A stretch of DNA of 47,944 nt, from positions 1 through 47,944 of the forward strand of contig UQYD01000012.1 of NCBI GenBank assembly GCA_900545305.1, given 5' to 3'. Made by a program: the position numbers and the translations under genes. The notes under the pieces were generated by a model. The model ran no database searches. It saw nothing but the letters and a program-made list of their open reading frames with translations, and had not been told where the DNA came from. Origin of the DNA: an uncultured Eubacterium sp. Lineage in GTDB: Bacteria; Bacillota; Clostridia; Lachnospirales; CAG-274. Below, in pieces: positions 25,136-32,531 of the stretch (positions are counted from its first letter, which is position 1; each line of letters opens with the position of its first letter).

Positions 25136-25927
25136 TTAGCTATTTAAAATTTGTCTTCCCTCAACGTCCATATAGTAATTATCCTTATGTATTAACTGGC
25201 TTATAGGCACTATCTCAAAACCTTTCTCTTTAAGCCCCTTAATAATAGTGTCTAAACATTCAGGTGTGTACTTTGCATCATTGTGGAAAAGAATTATTGA
25301 ACCATTTCCCAAATGCTTGTGATTTAACACCTTATCAATTTCAGCTTGAACACCTAATTCCTTCCAGTCGATACTGTCCACATCCCACTGTATAGCATAG
25401 TAACCACACGCCTTTGCAGCATCTAATACAGTATCATTGTACTCTCCAAAAGGTGGTCTATACAGGTTTGCATCTATACCTAACAAATTTTTAATTTTCT
25501 CATGACACCCCTGTATATTCTCCTTATTCTCCTCCAGTGATAATTTTGAACCATGAGGATGTGTGTTACTGTGGTTTCCAATGTCGTGACCGTCATTGTA
25601 TATCTTCTTTACTTCCTCCGGATATTTATCTACCCAGTACCCACATAAAAAGAAAGTGGCTTTGACATCATTTTTCTTCAATATGTCTAGCAAAGTATCT
25701 GTGTCTTCTGCTCCCCAAGCAGCATCAAAGGATATAGAAACCTGTTTTTTGCCCTGTGTATCTACGCAGTATATAGGCAATTTTTTCTTTGATGCAGTTG
25801 TTGGTTGTGTCATTGGTGTAAAGAGTCCGGCAGTTAAAATTAAAAGTGCTACTATTCCAAGTGTAACAACCGGAACTTTCTTATTGTTTAGCAACTTTTT
25901 TACTACTTTTTTTAATTTTTGTAACAT
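25136..25927 (-). CDS. pdaB: Polysaccharide deacetylase, PdaB-type sporulation protein
   Basis: 263 residues. One N-terminal membrane anchor (about 18-38) is followed by a NodB domain outside the membrane. Deacetylase motifs: SFDAAWG (motif 1; the Asp-Ala-Ala-Trp form is typical of PdaB), HSNTHPH (motif 2, metal His), RPPFGEYND (motif 3), DVDSIDW (motif 4) and ILFHND (motif 5). PdaB proteins act on spore peptidoglycan. The only ribosome site (GGGGTGA) lies in the stem of the preceding terminator, six bases from the ATG. Indicates a spore-former. Confidence 0.85.
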   Translation of the reverse strand: MLQKLKKVVKKLLNNKKVPVVTLGIVALLILTAGLFTPMTQPTTASKKKLPIYCVDTQGKKQVSISFDAAWGAEDTDTLLDILKKNDVKATFFLCGYWVDKYPEEVKKIYNDGHDIGNHSNTHPHGSKLSLEENKENIQGCHEKIKNLLGIDANLYRPPFGEYNDTVLDAAKACGYYAIQWDVDSIDWKELGVQAEIDKVLNHKHLGNGSIILFHNDAKYTPECLDTIIKGLKEKGFEIVPISQLIHKDNYYMDVEGRQILNS

Positions 25928-25968
25928 AAAAAATCACCCCGAAACTATTTTATTCGGAGTGATTTTTT
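25928..25968 (-). terminator. Terminator hairpin containing the pdaB ribosome site
   Basis: Arms 25968-25953 and 25943-25928 pair over 16 bp with one wobble. The T run touches the pdaB ATG. It ends the FMN-binding protein transcript, and the descending arm carries the pdaB Shine-Dalgarno sequence. Confidence 0.8.
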
Positions 25969-25977
25969 TAATGCCTT

Positions 25978-26616
25978 TTATTCAAAAGCTTTCTGGTAAA
26001 AACTTATTGAATTTAATATATCATTGGTATTTGTATAAATATCCAACTGTTTTTCTTCGGAGGACTGATTACCGTCAACAGCTACAGCACGCACTCTGAT
26101 TTTATCCACATCATTATAATCAGAAGTGTTTATAACTACAGGTTTTGTATACAATATTGATGGTGTTGAGCCATCAACAGAGTAATACACATTACTTCCT
26201 GTAATGGTAACTGTTATTATGTCATTGTTTTTTGTATAGCTTATTTCTGGAATTGTAGGCTCTGAACTATTATTTTCAAAATGACCATACAAGACTTCGT
26301 AAATTCTATTTACATAGTCTTGATTTTGACTACTATAGTTAATATCTCTACATTGGTTAATAAGCAATTCGTCAATAAGGTCTTGGTCTGCTTCTCCTGA
26401 AACAGGCTTTACATTTATAGCCCTTATTAATCCGTCAGATACAGTTACTGAAACTGTATCCTTTCCTACATAACTTCTCAAAGGACTGCCATATGTACCG
26501 TCTTCATATTTTCCGTCTAATTCGTCAGCAAAAATTACTTTTTGCTCCAAAACAGAAGATTTTGCATTATCCTTTACAGCTATTGCTTTTAAAGTAATCA
26601 GTCCACCACTTTTTTT
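25978..26616 (-). pseudogene. Out-of-frame C-terminal part of the FMN-binding dockerin protein
   Basis: This frame continues the protein of 26598-28568 after a -1 shift at a run of seven A residues (minus strand; plus-strand T run 26610-26616). The chitobiase-like domain begun upstream is completed here: GGLITLKAIAVKDN follows in the other frame. It then encodes an FMN_bind-like domain lacking the flavinylation motif (YEDGTYGSPL, VSVTVSDGLIRAINV) and a second chitobiase-like domain (VYYSVDGSTPS, IRVRAVAVDG). A separate start at ATG 26550 has no ribosome site. It is either decayed, phase-variable or made by programmed frameshifting, or the shift is a sequencing error; the frame has remained open for 200 codons. 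Confidence 0.75.
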
Positions 26617-28568
26617 GATGATGAAGTTATATCAGCAGCAGTCAATTTTATGCTACCGTCATACTTATTTGAGTTTTCATCAGGTTCTGTGCCATCTGTT
26701 GTATAGAATATATCGGCACTATCATTACTACTCTTTAATGCAACTTCAGCAAAGCTATTATTTGCATTTACAGCACCACCTGATACAAAGTTAGAAGAAA
26801 GGTCTAATGATGCTGGAATAGAGCTAAGAGCATTCTTAACAGCTCCTCTTATAGCATTTGAAGAATATGTTGCTGATGATATACCATCTACATCATCAAG
26901 TTCACTAGCTGTCTTGCCTATGAAATTCTTAAACATAGCTATAGCCTTGCTATAGAACATTTCATTAAACATATCCTGTGTATCTGTGTTATCATCTAAG
27001 ACAGAAATAATCTTGCCATCCCCGTCTACTGCTACAGCTACCTTAACATCGTAACCATACACTTCAACTGTTTCGCTACCCTTATATACAGCAGTTGTTG
27101 CTTCTGTTGTTTCTGTAGTAGTTGTTGTTGTTGTTTCTGTTGTTGTTTCTGTTGTTGTTTCTGTTGTTGTTTCTGTTGTTGTTTCTGTTGTTGTCTCAGT
27201 TGTAGTAGTTGTTGTTGTCTGTGTAGTTGTTTCTGTTGTACTCTCAGTTGTAGTAGTTGTTGTTTCTGTTGTTGTAGTAGGAACTTCAAGGGTATCTCTA
27301 TCCTGTGTTGGGAATGTAATATCGTGAACAGTTACACCATCAAATTTTGGTGCTGCCTTTGTCTTATCGCCAACATATGTATCTGCGTAATATCTTGAGT
27401 AAACAACATCATAATCCTTGAAATCATCAGTAGTTTCGCCACTAAAAGTACCCGAGATATTTTTAACATCAATATTTGAAGTAAGAACCTTACCCTTCTT
27501 GCCTGCTGATGTACCTTCATAAATGTAAATATCATCGCCACCATTGACACCGTCATTGTCAACAAATGTACAATCAGTTACTGAAAGTGAACCATTTACT
27601 TCTTCACCTGAATTTACAAGTTTACCGTCCATAGCAACTGCACCACCGTAGCCTGCCTTGTTGCCCTTGAAAGTACAATTTTCTAATACTACATTACCTG
27701 TAGAACCGTAAATCGCACCACCACGACCAGTTGTACCGTCGCCTACGCTATTATTTTCGAAAGTTGAATTAACAGCTGTAAGTGTTGGAGTTTCTCCTCT
27801 ATGGTAGTTTACATAAACTGCACCACCACCATTAAATGCTGATGTAGCACCTGCATTACAATTCTTCATTGTTACATTTGTAAGTGTAACATCTGCACCG
27901 GCTTCAAGGAACATACCACCACCGATTTTCTTCTTAAAGCTTGCACCGTCAATAGTAAGGTCCTTAACATTAACACCCTTTGCACCTGAAGTGCCGGCTG
28001 TTTCATTAGCCTCACCGTCAAAATCAAATGTAAATGTGTTAGTACCGTCTGACTTTACTGTATGTCCGTTACCAAGAATTGTTACATTCTTTTCTCTTAC
28101 TACAAGTGTTGCACCTGATACGCCGTCTACATCAAATATTGCTGAACCGTCTGCTGAAATATCATTTGAAAGACTTATTGTATCGCCTTCCTTTGCAGTT
28201 GCAGCAGCTGTCTTAAATTCCTTCCAGTTTGTAACATTTGTTACAGTAGGTTCAGTTTCAATAGGGAACTTAAAACTAGAGTCTAAAGCCTTTTGTAAAA
28301 TTAACGCAACGTCTACAGAGTCAATAACATCATTTCCATTTACATCTGCTACATCGGCATTAAAGCCCTGTACCTCGTTAGGCTTAAGTACATAACTAAG
28401 TGCTAATGACGCATCATCTGAATTTACTATGCCATCTCCATTGACATCACCTAAAAGAACTGAACTTGAATTTTCTCCAGCAAAAACAAAAGAATTAGTG
28501 GAAAAACTCAAGGCTGCTGTTAATAATAAAGCAACTATTCTGCTCATTTTTTTATTTTTAAACAGCAT
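26598..28568 (-). CDS. Secreted dockerin, beta-helix and FMN-binding domain protein
   Basis: 656 residues to the in-frame stop, about 863 if the shift near 26613 is bridged. Order: signal peptide (1-30), type I dockerin (LGDVNGDGIVNSDD and DVNGNDVIDSVD loops, about 38-95), right-handed beta-helix region (about 105-380), Thr/Glu linker (about 390-480) and FMN_bind domain (about 485-590). The last contains DGISSATYSS, matching the ApbE flavinylation consensus D-x-x-(S/T)-x-A-T, so the Thr should carry FMN. A chitobiase-like domain is then cut by the frameshift. Good AAAGGAGG site. Likely substrate of the ApbE at 35394 and part of the GTTAG-N6-CTAAC group. Confidence 0.85.
   Translation of the reverse strand: MLFKNKKMSRIVALLLTAALSFSTNSFVFAGENSSSVLLGDVNGDGIVNSDDASLALSYVLKPNEVQGFNADVADVNGNDVIDSVDVALILQKALDSSFKFPIETEPTVTNVTNWKEFKTAAATAKEGDTISLSNDISADGSAIFDVDGVSGATLVVREKNVTILGNGHTVKSDGTNTFTFDFDGEANETAGTSGAKGVNVKDLTIDGASFKKKIGGGMFLEAGADVTLTNVTMKNCNAGATSAFNGGGAVYVNYHRGETPTLTAVNSTFENNSVGDGTTGRGGAIYGSTGNVVLENCTFKGNKAGYGGAVAMDGKLVNSGEEVNGSLSVTDCTFVDNDGVNGGDDIYIYEGTSAGKKGKVLTSNIDVKNISGTFSGETTDDFKDYDVVYSRYYADTYVGDKTKAAPKFDGVTVHDITFPTQDRDTLEVPTTTTETTTTTTESTTETTTQTTTTTTTETTTETTTETTTETTTETTTETTTTTTTETTEATTAVYKGSETVEVYGYDVKVAVAVDGDGKIISVLDDNTDTQDMFNEMFYSKAIAMFKNFIGKTASELDDVDGISSATYSSNAIRGAVKNALSSIPASLDLSSNFVSGGAVNANNSFAEVALKSSNDSADIFYTTDGTEPDENSNKYDGSIKLTAADITSSSKKVVD
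26610..26616 (-). other. A7 frameshift site
   Basis: On the minus strand the 0-frame reads tcA-AAA-AAA-gtg, a perfect X-XXY-YYZ slippery heptamer. A -1 slip joins the two halves of one chitobiase-like domain. Confidence 0.7.
27094..27284 (-). repeat. Thr/Glu-linker minisatellite
   Basis: Coding repeat of Thr-Glu-Thr-Thr. Between 27133 and 27192 five perfect copies of a 12-base unit (plus strand GTTTCTGTTGTT) occur, with degenerate copies either side. Length variation by slippage is likely and would stay in frame. Confidence 0.8.
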
Positions 28569-28649
28569 TTTAATATTCCTCCTTTTAAATATATTATATT
28601 TAGTTTTTTAATATAAAACATCTATATTAAATAAACCATTTCTGAATTT

Positions 28650-28723
28650 AGGTTAGGTTGTACTAACCTAGTTATCTAATAGTAACCACACTAGAGTATA
28701 GTATAATAAATTTGTTATGTCAA
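28650..28723 (-). promoter_or_regulatory. Promoter and GTTAG-N6-CTAAC operator of the FMN-binding protein gene
   Basis: On the minus strand TTGACA (28723-28718), 17 bases, TATACT (28700-28695). Downstream of the start point lie AGGTTAG-N6-CTAACCT (28669-28650) and a weaker GTTA-N8-TAAC (28686-28671). The stronger palindrome matches the operator upstream of the neighbouring redox genes. Confidence 0.75.
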
Positions 28724-28759
28724 CAAAGCTAATTGAGAAGTTTTATTGATTAAGCAATA

Positions 28760-28811
28760 TTGACATAGGTATTAAGAATAGTTAAAATATATTAAGTTAG
28801 CATAGGCAAAC
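28760..28811 (+). promoter_or_regulatory. Promoter and operator of the exported hydrogenase gene
   Basis: TTGACA (28760-28765), 17 bases, TAAAAT (28783-28788), then GTTAG-N6-CAAAC (28796-28811), one mismatch from the shared palindrome, over the transcription start. A further CTATG hairpin and CTAG...CTAAC follow before the GGAGG site. Confidence 0.65.
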
Positions 28812-28847
28812 TATGTAATTATGCTAGTTTTCTAACGGAGGTAATAT

Positions 28848-30272
28848 ATGAGTAAAAATATATCAAGGCGAGAGTTTCTAAAGTTAGGAGCTATAAATGC
28901 TGCTGGCTTTGCATCTCTATGGGCTTTTGGTAAAAATGTATTTGGTGATACTCTTGTAGATACAGAATCTACAGTTTCAACTGTTGCCGATACTTCAAGT
29001 AATGCCATAATAAGAGATATTTCAAAGTGTATTGGCTGTGGTCAATGTGTTGATGTCTGTAAAAATACTCAAGCCATAAACATATTAGAATTAAAAACTG
29101 AAAATGGCAAAACTTACTCTGACACCATTGGTGGATACGATTTGAGCCAAACTAAGTGCATTGGTTGTGGTCAATGTAGTAAGGTCTGTCCTACTGGTGC
29201 TATTGCCGAAAACGATGCACTTCAAAAGGTAACAACAGCTTTAAACAGTGGAAAAACAATAGTATGGCAGTTTGCACCATCTTCACAAAACATTTTAGGC
29301 GAAGAATTTGGTCTTTTGTCCGGAGAAAATGTTTCCGGCAAAATTGCTACATCAGCTAAAATGCTTGGTGATTATGTTTTCAGAACAGATTTCGGTGCTG
29401 ACATTACAATAATGGAAGAAGTTACAGAACTTATAACTAGAATTAAAACCGGTGGCGTTCTTCCTATGATTACATCTTGTTGCCCTGGTTGGATAAACTA
29501 TGCTGAACTTAATTATCCTAGCCTTTTTGACAATATTTCAAGTTGTAAATCCCCTCAGCAAATGTTAGGTGCACTTATTAAAAACTATCTTGGAAAGGAT
29601 AACATATATCACATAGCTGTTATGCCTTGTACAGCTAAAAAGCACGAGGCTTTAAGACCTGAAATGTATACAGAGGGTGGTCGTGATGTAGATGCTGTTC
29701 TTACTGTAAGAGAATATGCAAAGCTTTTAAGGTCAAAAGGCATAAATCTTGCAAAACTTCAAGACAGCGAATACGATTCATTATTCGGAAATACATCAGG
29801 TGCTGGTAGAATATTCGGTGCAAGTGGTGGTGTTACAGAGGCTGCCATAAGAAGTATGTACGAACTTATGACCGGAGAAATACTTACAGATGTTGAGTTT
29901 AAGCAGTTACGAGGTAGTGACGGTATAAAGCATACTGAAATTAAAATAAAGGATCAAACTATAAAAGCCTGTGTTATAAACGGTATTAAAAATGCTGAAA
30001 AAGTATTAGACGAAGTTAAAAACGGTACAAGCCCATATACATTTATAGAAATTATGGCTTGTCCTGGTGGCTGTGTAGGTGGTGGTGGTACACCTTTATA
30101 CAGTGGTAACACAGCATTGAGAAGTAAAGGTCTTTACGAAAGTGACAGAAGTAACAAAATCAGAAAATGTCACGAAAATTCAAGCCTTAAAGCTATATAC
30201 GAAAAGTATCTTACTCTACCTTGTTCAAATACTGCCCACAAATATTTACACACTTATTATACAAAGAGATAG
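28848..30272 (+). CDS. Tat-exported [FeFe] hydrogenase
   Basis: 474 residues. Twin-arginine signal SRREFLKLG at 6-14 with a hydrophobic stretch after it. Two [4Fe-4S] motifs: Cys61-64-67-71 (CIGCGQCVDVC) and Cys104-107-110-114 (CIGCGQCSKVCP). All three H-cluster motifs are present: TSCCPGW (209-215), MPCTAKKHE (259-267) and MACPGGCVGGGG (403-414), supplying the cluster Cys residues and the proton-transfer Cys. The end matches the fused small-subunit domain (HENSSLKAIYEKYL, AHKYLHTYY). It should oxidise or make H2 outside the cytoplasmic membrane. HydEFG maturases are not in the window. Confidence 0.93.
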   Translation: MSKNISRREFLKLGAINAAGFASLWAFGKNVFGDTLVDTESTVSTVADTSSNAIIRDISKCIGCGQCVDVCKNTQAINILELKTENGKTYSDTIGGYDLSQTKCIGCGQCSKVCPTGAIAENDALQKVTTALNSGKTIVWQFAPSSQNILGEEFGLLSGENVSGKIATSAKMLGDYVFRTDFGADITIMEEVTELITRIKTGGVLPMITSCCPGWINYAELNYPSLFDNISSCKSPQQMLGALIKNYLGKDNIYHIAVMPCTAKKHEALRPEMYTEGGRDVDAVLTVREYAKLLRSKGINLAKLQDSEYDSLFGNTSGAGRIFGASGGVTEAAIRSMYELMTGEILTDVEFKQLRGSDGIKHTEIKIKDQTIKACVINGIKNAEKVLDEVKNGTSPYTFIEIMACPGGCVGGGGTPLYSGNTALRSKGLYESDRSNKIRKCHENSSLKAIYEKYLTLPCSNTAHKYLHTYYTKR

Positions 30273-30273
30273 A

Positions 30274-30308
30274 AAAACACCTGTACTTAATTCAAGTACA
30301 GGTGTTTT
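30274..30308. terminator. Bidirectional terminator
   Basis: A perfect 15-bp inverted repeat (30274-30288 with 30294-30308, core CACCTGTACTT) with a five-base loop, between the convergent hydrogenase and tatC genes. Confidence 0.92.
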
Positions 30309-31046
30309 CTAGTTCTTTTTCGTGATTTTCTCATATAAATACATTATAAAAAGACTTAATTCAAATAAAATAACCATAGGAATTGCTGTAACAACAAGAG
30401 AAAACACATCAGGTGGTGTAATAATACCTGACACGATACAGATGATAACTATCGCAAATTTTCTCATATTTACAAAAGTTTTTCGTCTTGCTATTCCTGC
30501 TATATCGAGGCAAAGCAAAACTACCGGTAATTCAAACACAAGTCCAAATGCTATAAAAAAACTTACAATTATGGATATGTATCCCTCCAAAGTAACATAG
30601 GCTTGAAGTTCTGATATAGAGTTTGACTCAACAAAGAATTTAAGCACAAAGGGAATTATTATGTAATAGGCAAAGATACAACCCATTAAAAATAAAACCA
30701 CTCCCAATGTAAAAATAATAGTTATAACTACCTTTTCCGTAATCTTAAGGGCTGGGGATACAAACATCCAAATATTAAAAAATATAACTGGACTAGACAG
30801 CACAATTCCTGACATTATAGCAAGTTTAAGACTTTGAATTATTAATGCTTCCGGTGTGTTATATATAAATTTATAACCTTTTGATAATGACATAAGATTT
30901 TTTATTAAATCCTCTGAAAACAAAAAGGAAATAAGTGAAAACACCAACACCGTAAGAAATATAACTACAAGCCTTTTTCTCAGTTCCAATAAATGGGAAG
31001 TAATTGGCATTACTCCATCATTATTTTGTTTCATTTGTGTTTTCAT
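30309..31046 (-). CDS. tatC: Sec-independent protein translocase TatC
   Basis: 245 residues, six membrane helices. Family motifs: SHLLELRKRL near the N-terminus, the FVSPALKITEK loop, FELPVVLLCLDIAGI and RRKTFVNMRKFAIV. TatC recognises twin-arginine signals. The ATG at 31046 overlaps tatA by 26 bases; ATGs at 31034 and 31010 are alternatives, none with a strong ribosome site. Convergent with the hydrogenase gene, its obvious client. Confidence 0.93.
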   Translation of the reverse strand: MKTQMKQNNDGVMPITSHLLELRKRLVVIFLTVLVFSLISFLFSEDLIKNLMSLSKGYKFIYNTPEALIIQSLKLAIMSGIVLSSPVIFFNIWMFVSPALKITEKVVITIIFTLGVVLFLMGCIFAYYIIIPFVLKFFVESNSISELQAYVTLEGYISIIVSFFIAFGLVFELPVVLLCLDIAGIARRKTFVNMRKFAIVIICIVSGIITPPDVFSLVVTAIPMVILFELSLFIMYLYEKITKKN

Positions 31047-31191
31047 CTTTTACTTCAACTTTATTAAGTCCATCTTTGAAATTTTTAATAGCCTCGCCCA
31101 TAGATTTACCTAATGTAGGTAACTTTGTAGGACCAAACACAATTAAAATAATGCCGAAAATAAATATTAACTCTGTTAAACCTAAACGCAT
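31021..31191 (-). CDS. tatA: Sec-independent protein translocase TatA
   Basis: 56 residues. N-terminal membrane helix with the invariant FGPTKLPTLGKSIGEAIKNFK (Phe-Gly-Pro hinge then amphipathic helix) and a short charged tail. It forms the Tat pore with TatC. AGGAG lies ahead of the ATG at 31191, and the 3' end overlaps tatC. No tatB is present, as is usual for Firmicute TatAC systems. Confidence 0.92.
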   Translation of the reverse strand: MRLGLTELIFIFGIILIVFGPTKLPTLGKSMGEAIKNFKDGLNKVEVKDENTNETK

Positions 31192-31218
31192 ATACAATTC
31201 TCCTTACATAATTAGCTT

Positions 31219-31249
31219 ATTATAACTTAATTAGTTTTCGCTAACTAAG
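31219..31249 (-). promoter_or_regulatory. Promoter and operator of tatAC
   Basis: TATAAT on the minus strand (31224-31219). Its spacer and -35 region are occupied by a palindrome with 9-base arms and one mismatch (31226-31249), core TTAG-N6-CTAA, matching the shared operator. Confidence 0.7.
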
Positions 31250-31302
31250 TCTACATCACTTGAACTTTCTTGTCAATATCTTTTTAATTATAGTCATAAA
31301 TA

Positions 31303-31347
31303 TTGACATTAATTTTTAGTAATGATAGAATGTTAGTCAATGCTAAC
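31303..31347 (+). promoter_or_regulatory. Promoter and operator of the EetA/EetB-like pair
   Basis: TTGACA (31303-31308), 17 bases, TAGAAT (31326-31331), followed directly by GTTAG-N6-CTAAC (31332-31347) over the start point. Confidence 0.78.
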
Positions 31348-31365
31348 AATGAGGATTGATAATAT

Positions 31366-31752
31366 ATGAAAGATAATTTAAAATGGATTATTATTTTTGC
31401 TGTTCTCTGCATTGTTTCAGCTATAGTATGGATAGTAATGAACAATGTTGGTGGAGACCATAAAAATGCTGTTATTCGCCAAAACGGTAAAATAATAAAA
31501 GAAATAGACTTAAATGCTGTAAAAGACCCTTACGAATTTGAGATAAAAACAAGTGACGGACAACACAGCAATACAATAAGAGTAGAACAAGGAAAAATTG
31601 CCATTATTGATGCTGACTGTGCTGATAAAATATGTGTAAACACTGGGTATATTTCTGACAGTGTAATTCCTATAGTGTGTTTACCTCACAGATTATCAAT
31701 TACAATAGTGGATAAGGAGAGTGACTTTGATGCAATCGCAGGAAACAAATAA
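31366..31752 (+). CDS. NusG domain II membrane protein, EetA-like
   Basis: 128 residues. One N-terminal membrane helix (about 7-26), then a NusG_II domain on the outside: a central VEQGKIAIIDADCADKICVN and IVCLPHRLSITI. The three conserved Cys in this family suggest redox or metal chemistry. Such proteins are typically next to Gx-transporter and ApbE genes. As I recall, the EetA/EetB proteins of the Listeria flavin-based electron-transfer locus belong to these families; direct comparison is needed. Overlaps the next gene by 23 bases. Confidence 0.83.
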   Translation: MKDNLKWIIIFAVLCIVSAIVWIVMNNVGGDHKNAVIRQNGKIIKEIDLNAVKDPYEFEIKTSDGQHSNTIRVEQGKIAIIDADCADKICVNTGYISDSVIPIVCLPHRLSITIVDKESDFDAIAGNK

Positions 31753-32266
31753 TTCAACAGGCTACAATGTCAGAAGATTAACTCAGTTATCTGTTCTTTT
31801 GACCATAGCAATAATAATATTTGTTTTGGAATTACAACTTCCACCTCTTACTCCAATACCCGGAATAAAAATGGGACTTTCAAATATTATTACCCTTGTA
31901 ATAATACTCCTATATAACAAAAAAGACGCCTTTACTGTACTTATACTTCGTATAGTTATAAGCAGTATATTTGCCGGTCAAATGACTTCTTTTTTATACA
32001 GCATAGCCGGTGGTATTTTCAGTTTTGCTGTTATGTCTCTTTTTTCTTTATTCTTAAAAAAGGATAAACTTTGGGTAATAAGTGCTTTCGGTGCTATTGG
32101 CCATAACTTGGGGCAGATTATTGTCGCTATTATATTAACCGGTACTTGGCGTATAGTTTTCTATTTTCCACTTTTATTTATATCCGGTATTATATCCGGT
32201 ATATTTACAGGTATTGTAGCACAGCTTTTAATAAAAAGACTTGAAACAAAATACAAGCATAATTAA
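31730..32266 (+). CDS. Gx transporter family membrane protein, EetB-like
   Basis: 178 residues from ATG 31730, ten bases after AAGGAG; a GTG at 31721 is too close to that site. Five to six membrane helices. PIPGIKMGLSNIITL is the hallmark of the family annotated as heptaprenyl diphosphate synthase component I/Gx transporter, an S-component-like fold. It has no prenyl-synthase catalytic Asp-rich motif. Coupled to the NusG-II protein, it probably forms the membrane part of an electron conduit or a flavin/quinone-related transporter; inference. Confidence 0.8.
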   Translation: MQSQETNNSTGYNVRRLTQLSVLLTIAIIIFVLELQLPPLTPIPGIKMGLSNIITLVIILLYNKKDAFTVLILRIVISSIFAGQMTSFLYSIAGGIFSFAVMSLFSLFLKKDKLWVISAFGAIGHNLGQIIVAIILTGTWRIVFYFPLLFISGIISGIFTGIVAQLLIKRLETKYKHN

Positions 32267-32355
32267 AATTTTTCTTCGAAATTGATAAGATTTTTCAATA
32301 AAGGTAAATTATATACTATACTACAGTAATTGAAAATAAAACATCAAAAAGCTGG

Positions 32356-32513
32356 TTGACATACATTAATTAAATATTGTATCATTTAATCAAATTTTTA
32401 GTAGAAAAAATATTAAAAACAACTTATAGTTTTTGAAATTTTTTCTACTTTTAATAATAAAATGCTTAGAAATAGGCATTTATTTTTTTGATGTAATGTT
32501 AGCTTTTGCTAAC
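32356..32513 (+). promoter_or_regulatory. Leader of the S-layer protein gene: promoter, hairpins and operator
   Basis: TTGACA (32356-32361), 18 bases, TATCAT (32380-32385). The long leader holds a perfect 12-bp inverted repeat (32400-32411 with 32438-32449). A small AAATGC/GCATTT hairpin (32460-32465, 32476-32481) followed by a T run could attenuate transcription. GTTAG-N6-CTAAC lies at 32498-32513, just before the AAAGGAGG site. A second promoter close to the operator is possible but weak. Confidence 0.55.
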
Positions 32514-32531
32514 TATTTAAAGGAGGAAAAT

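Noticed and set aside
27038..27289. Gln-rich 83-codon minus-strand open frame
   Set aside because: Alternative frame of the Thr/Glu minisatellite within the FMN-binding protein gene.
28650..28669. DtxR/IdeR iron box
   Set aside because: The arms AGGTTAG/CTAACCT resemble the DtxR consensus, but that box has a single-base centre and this palindrome has six bases between the arms. The other copies keep only GTTAG/CTAAC. A DtxR-like regulator is possible but not supported.
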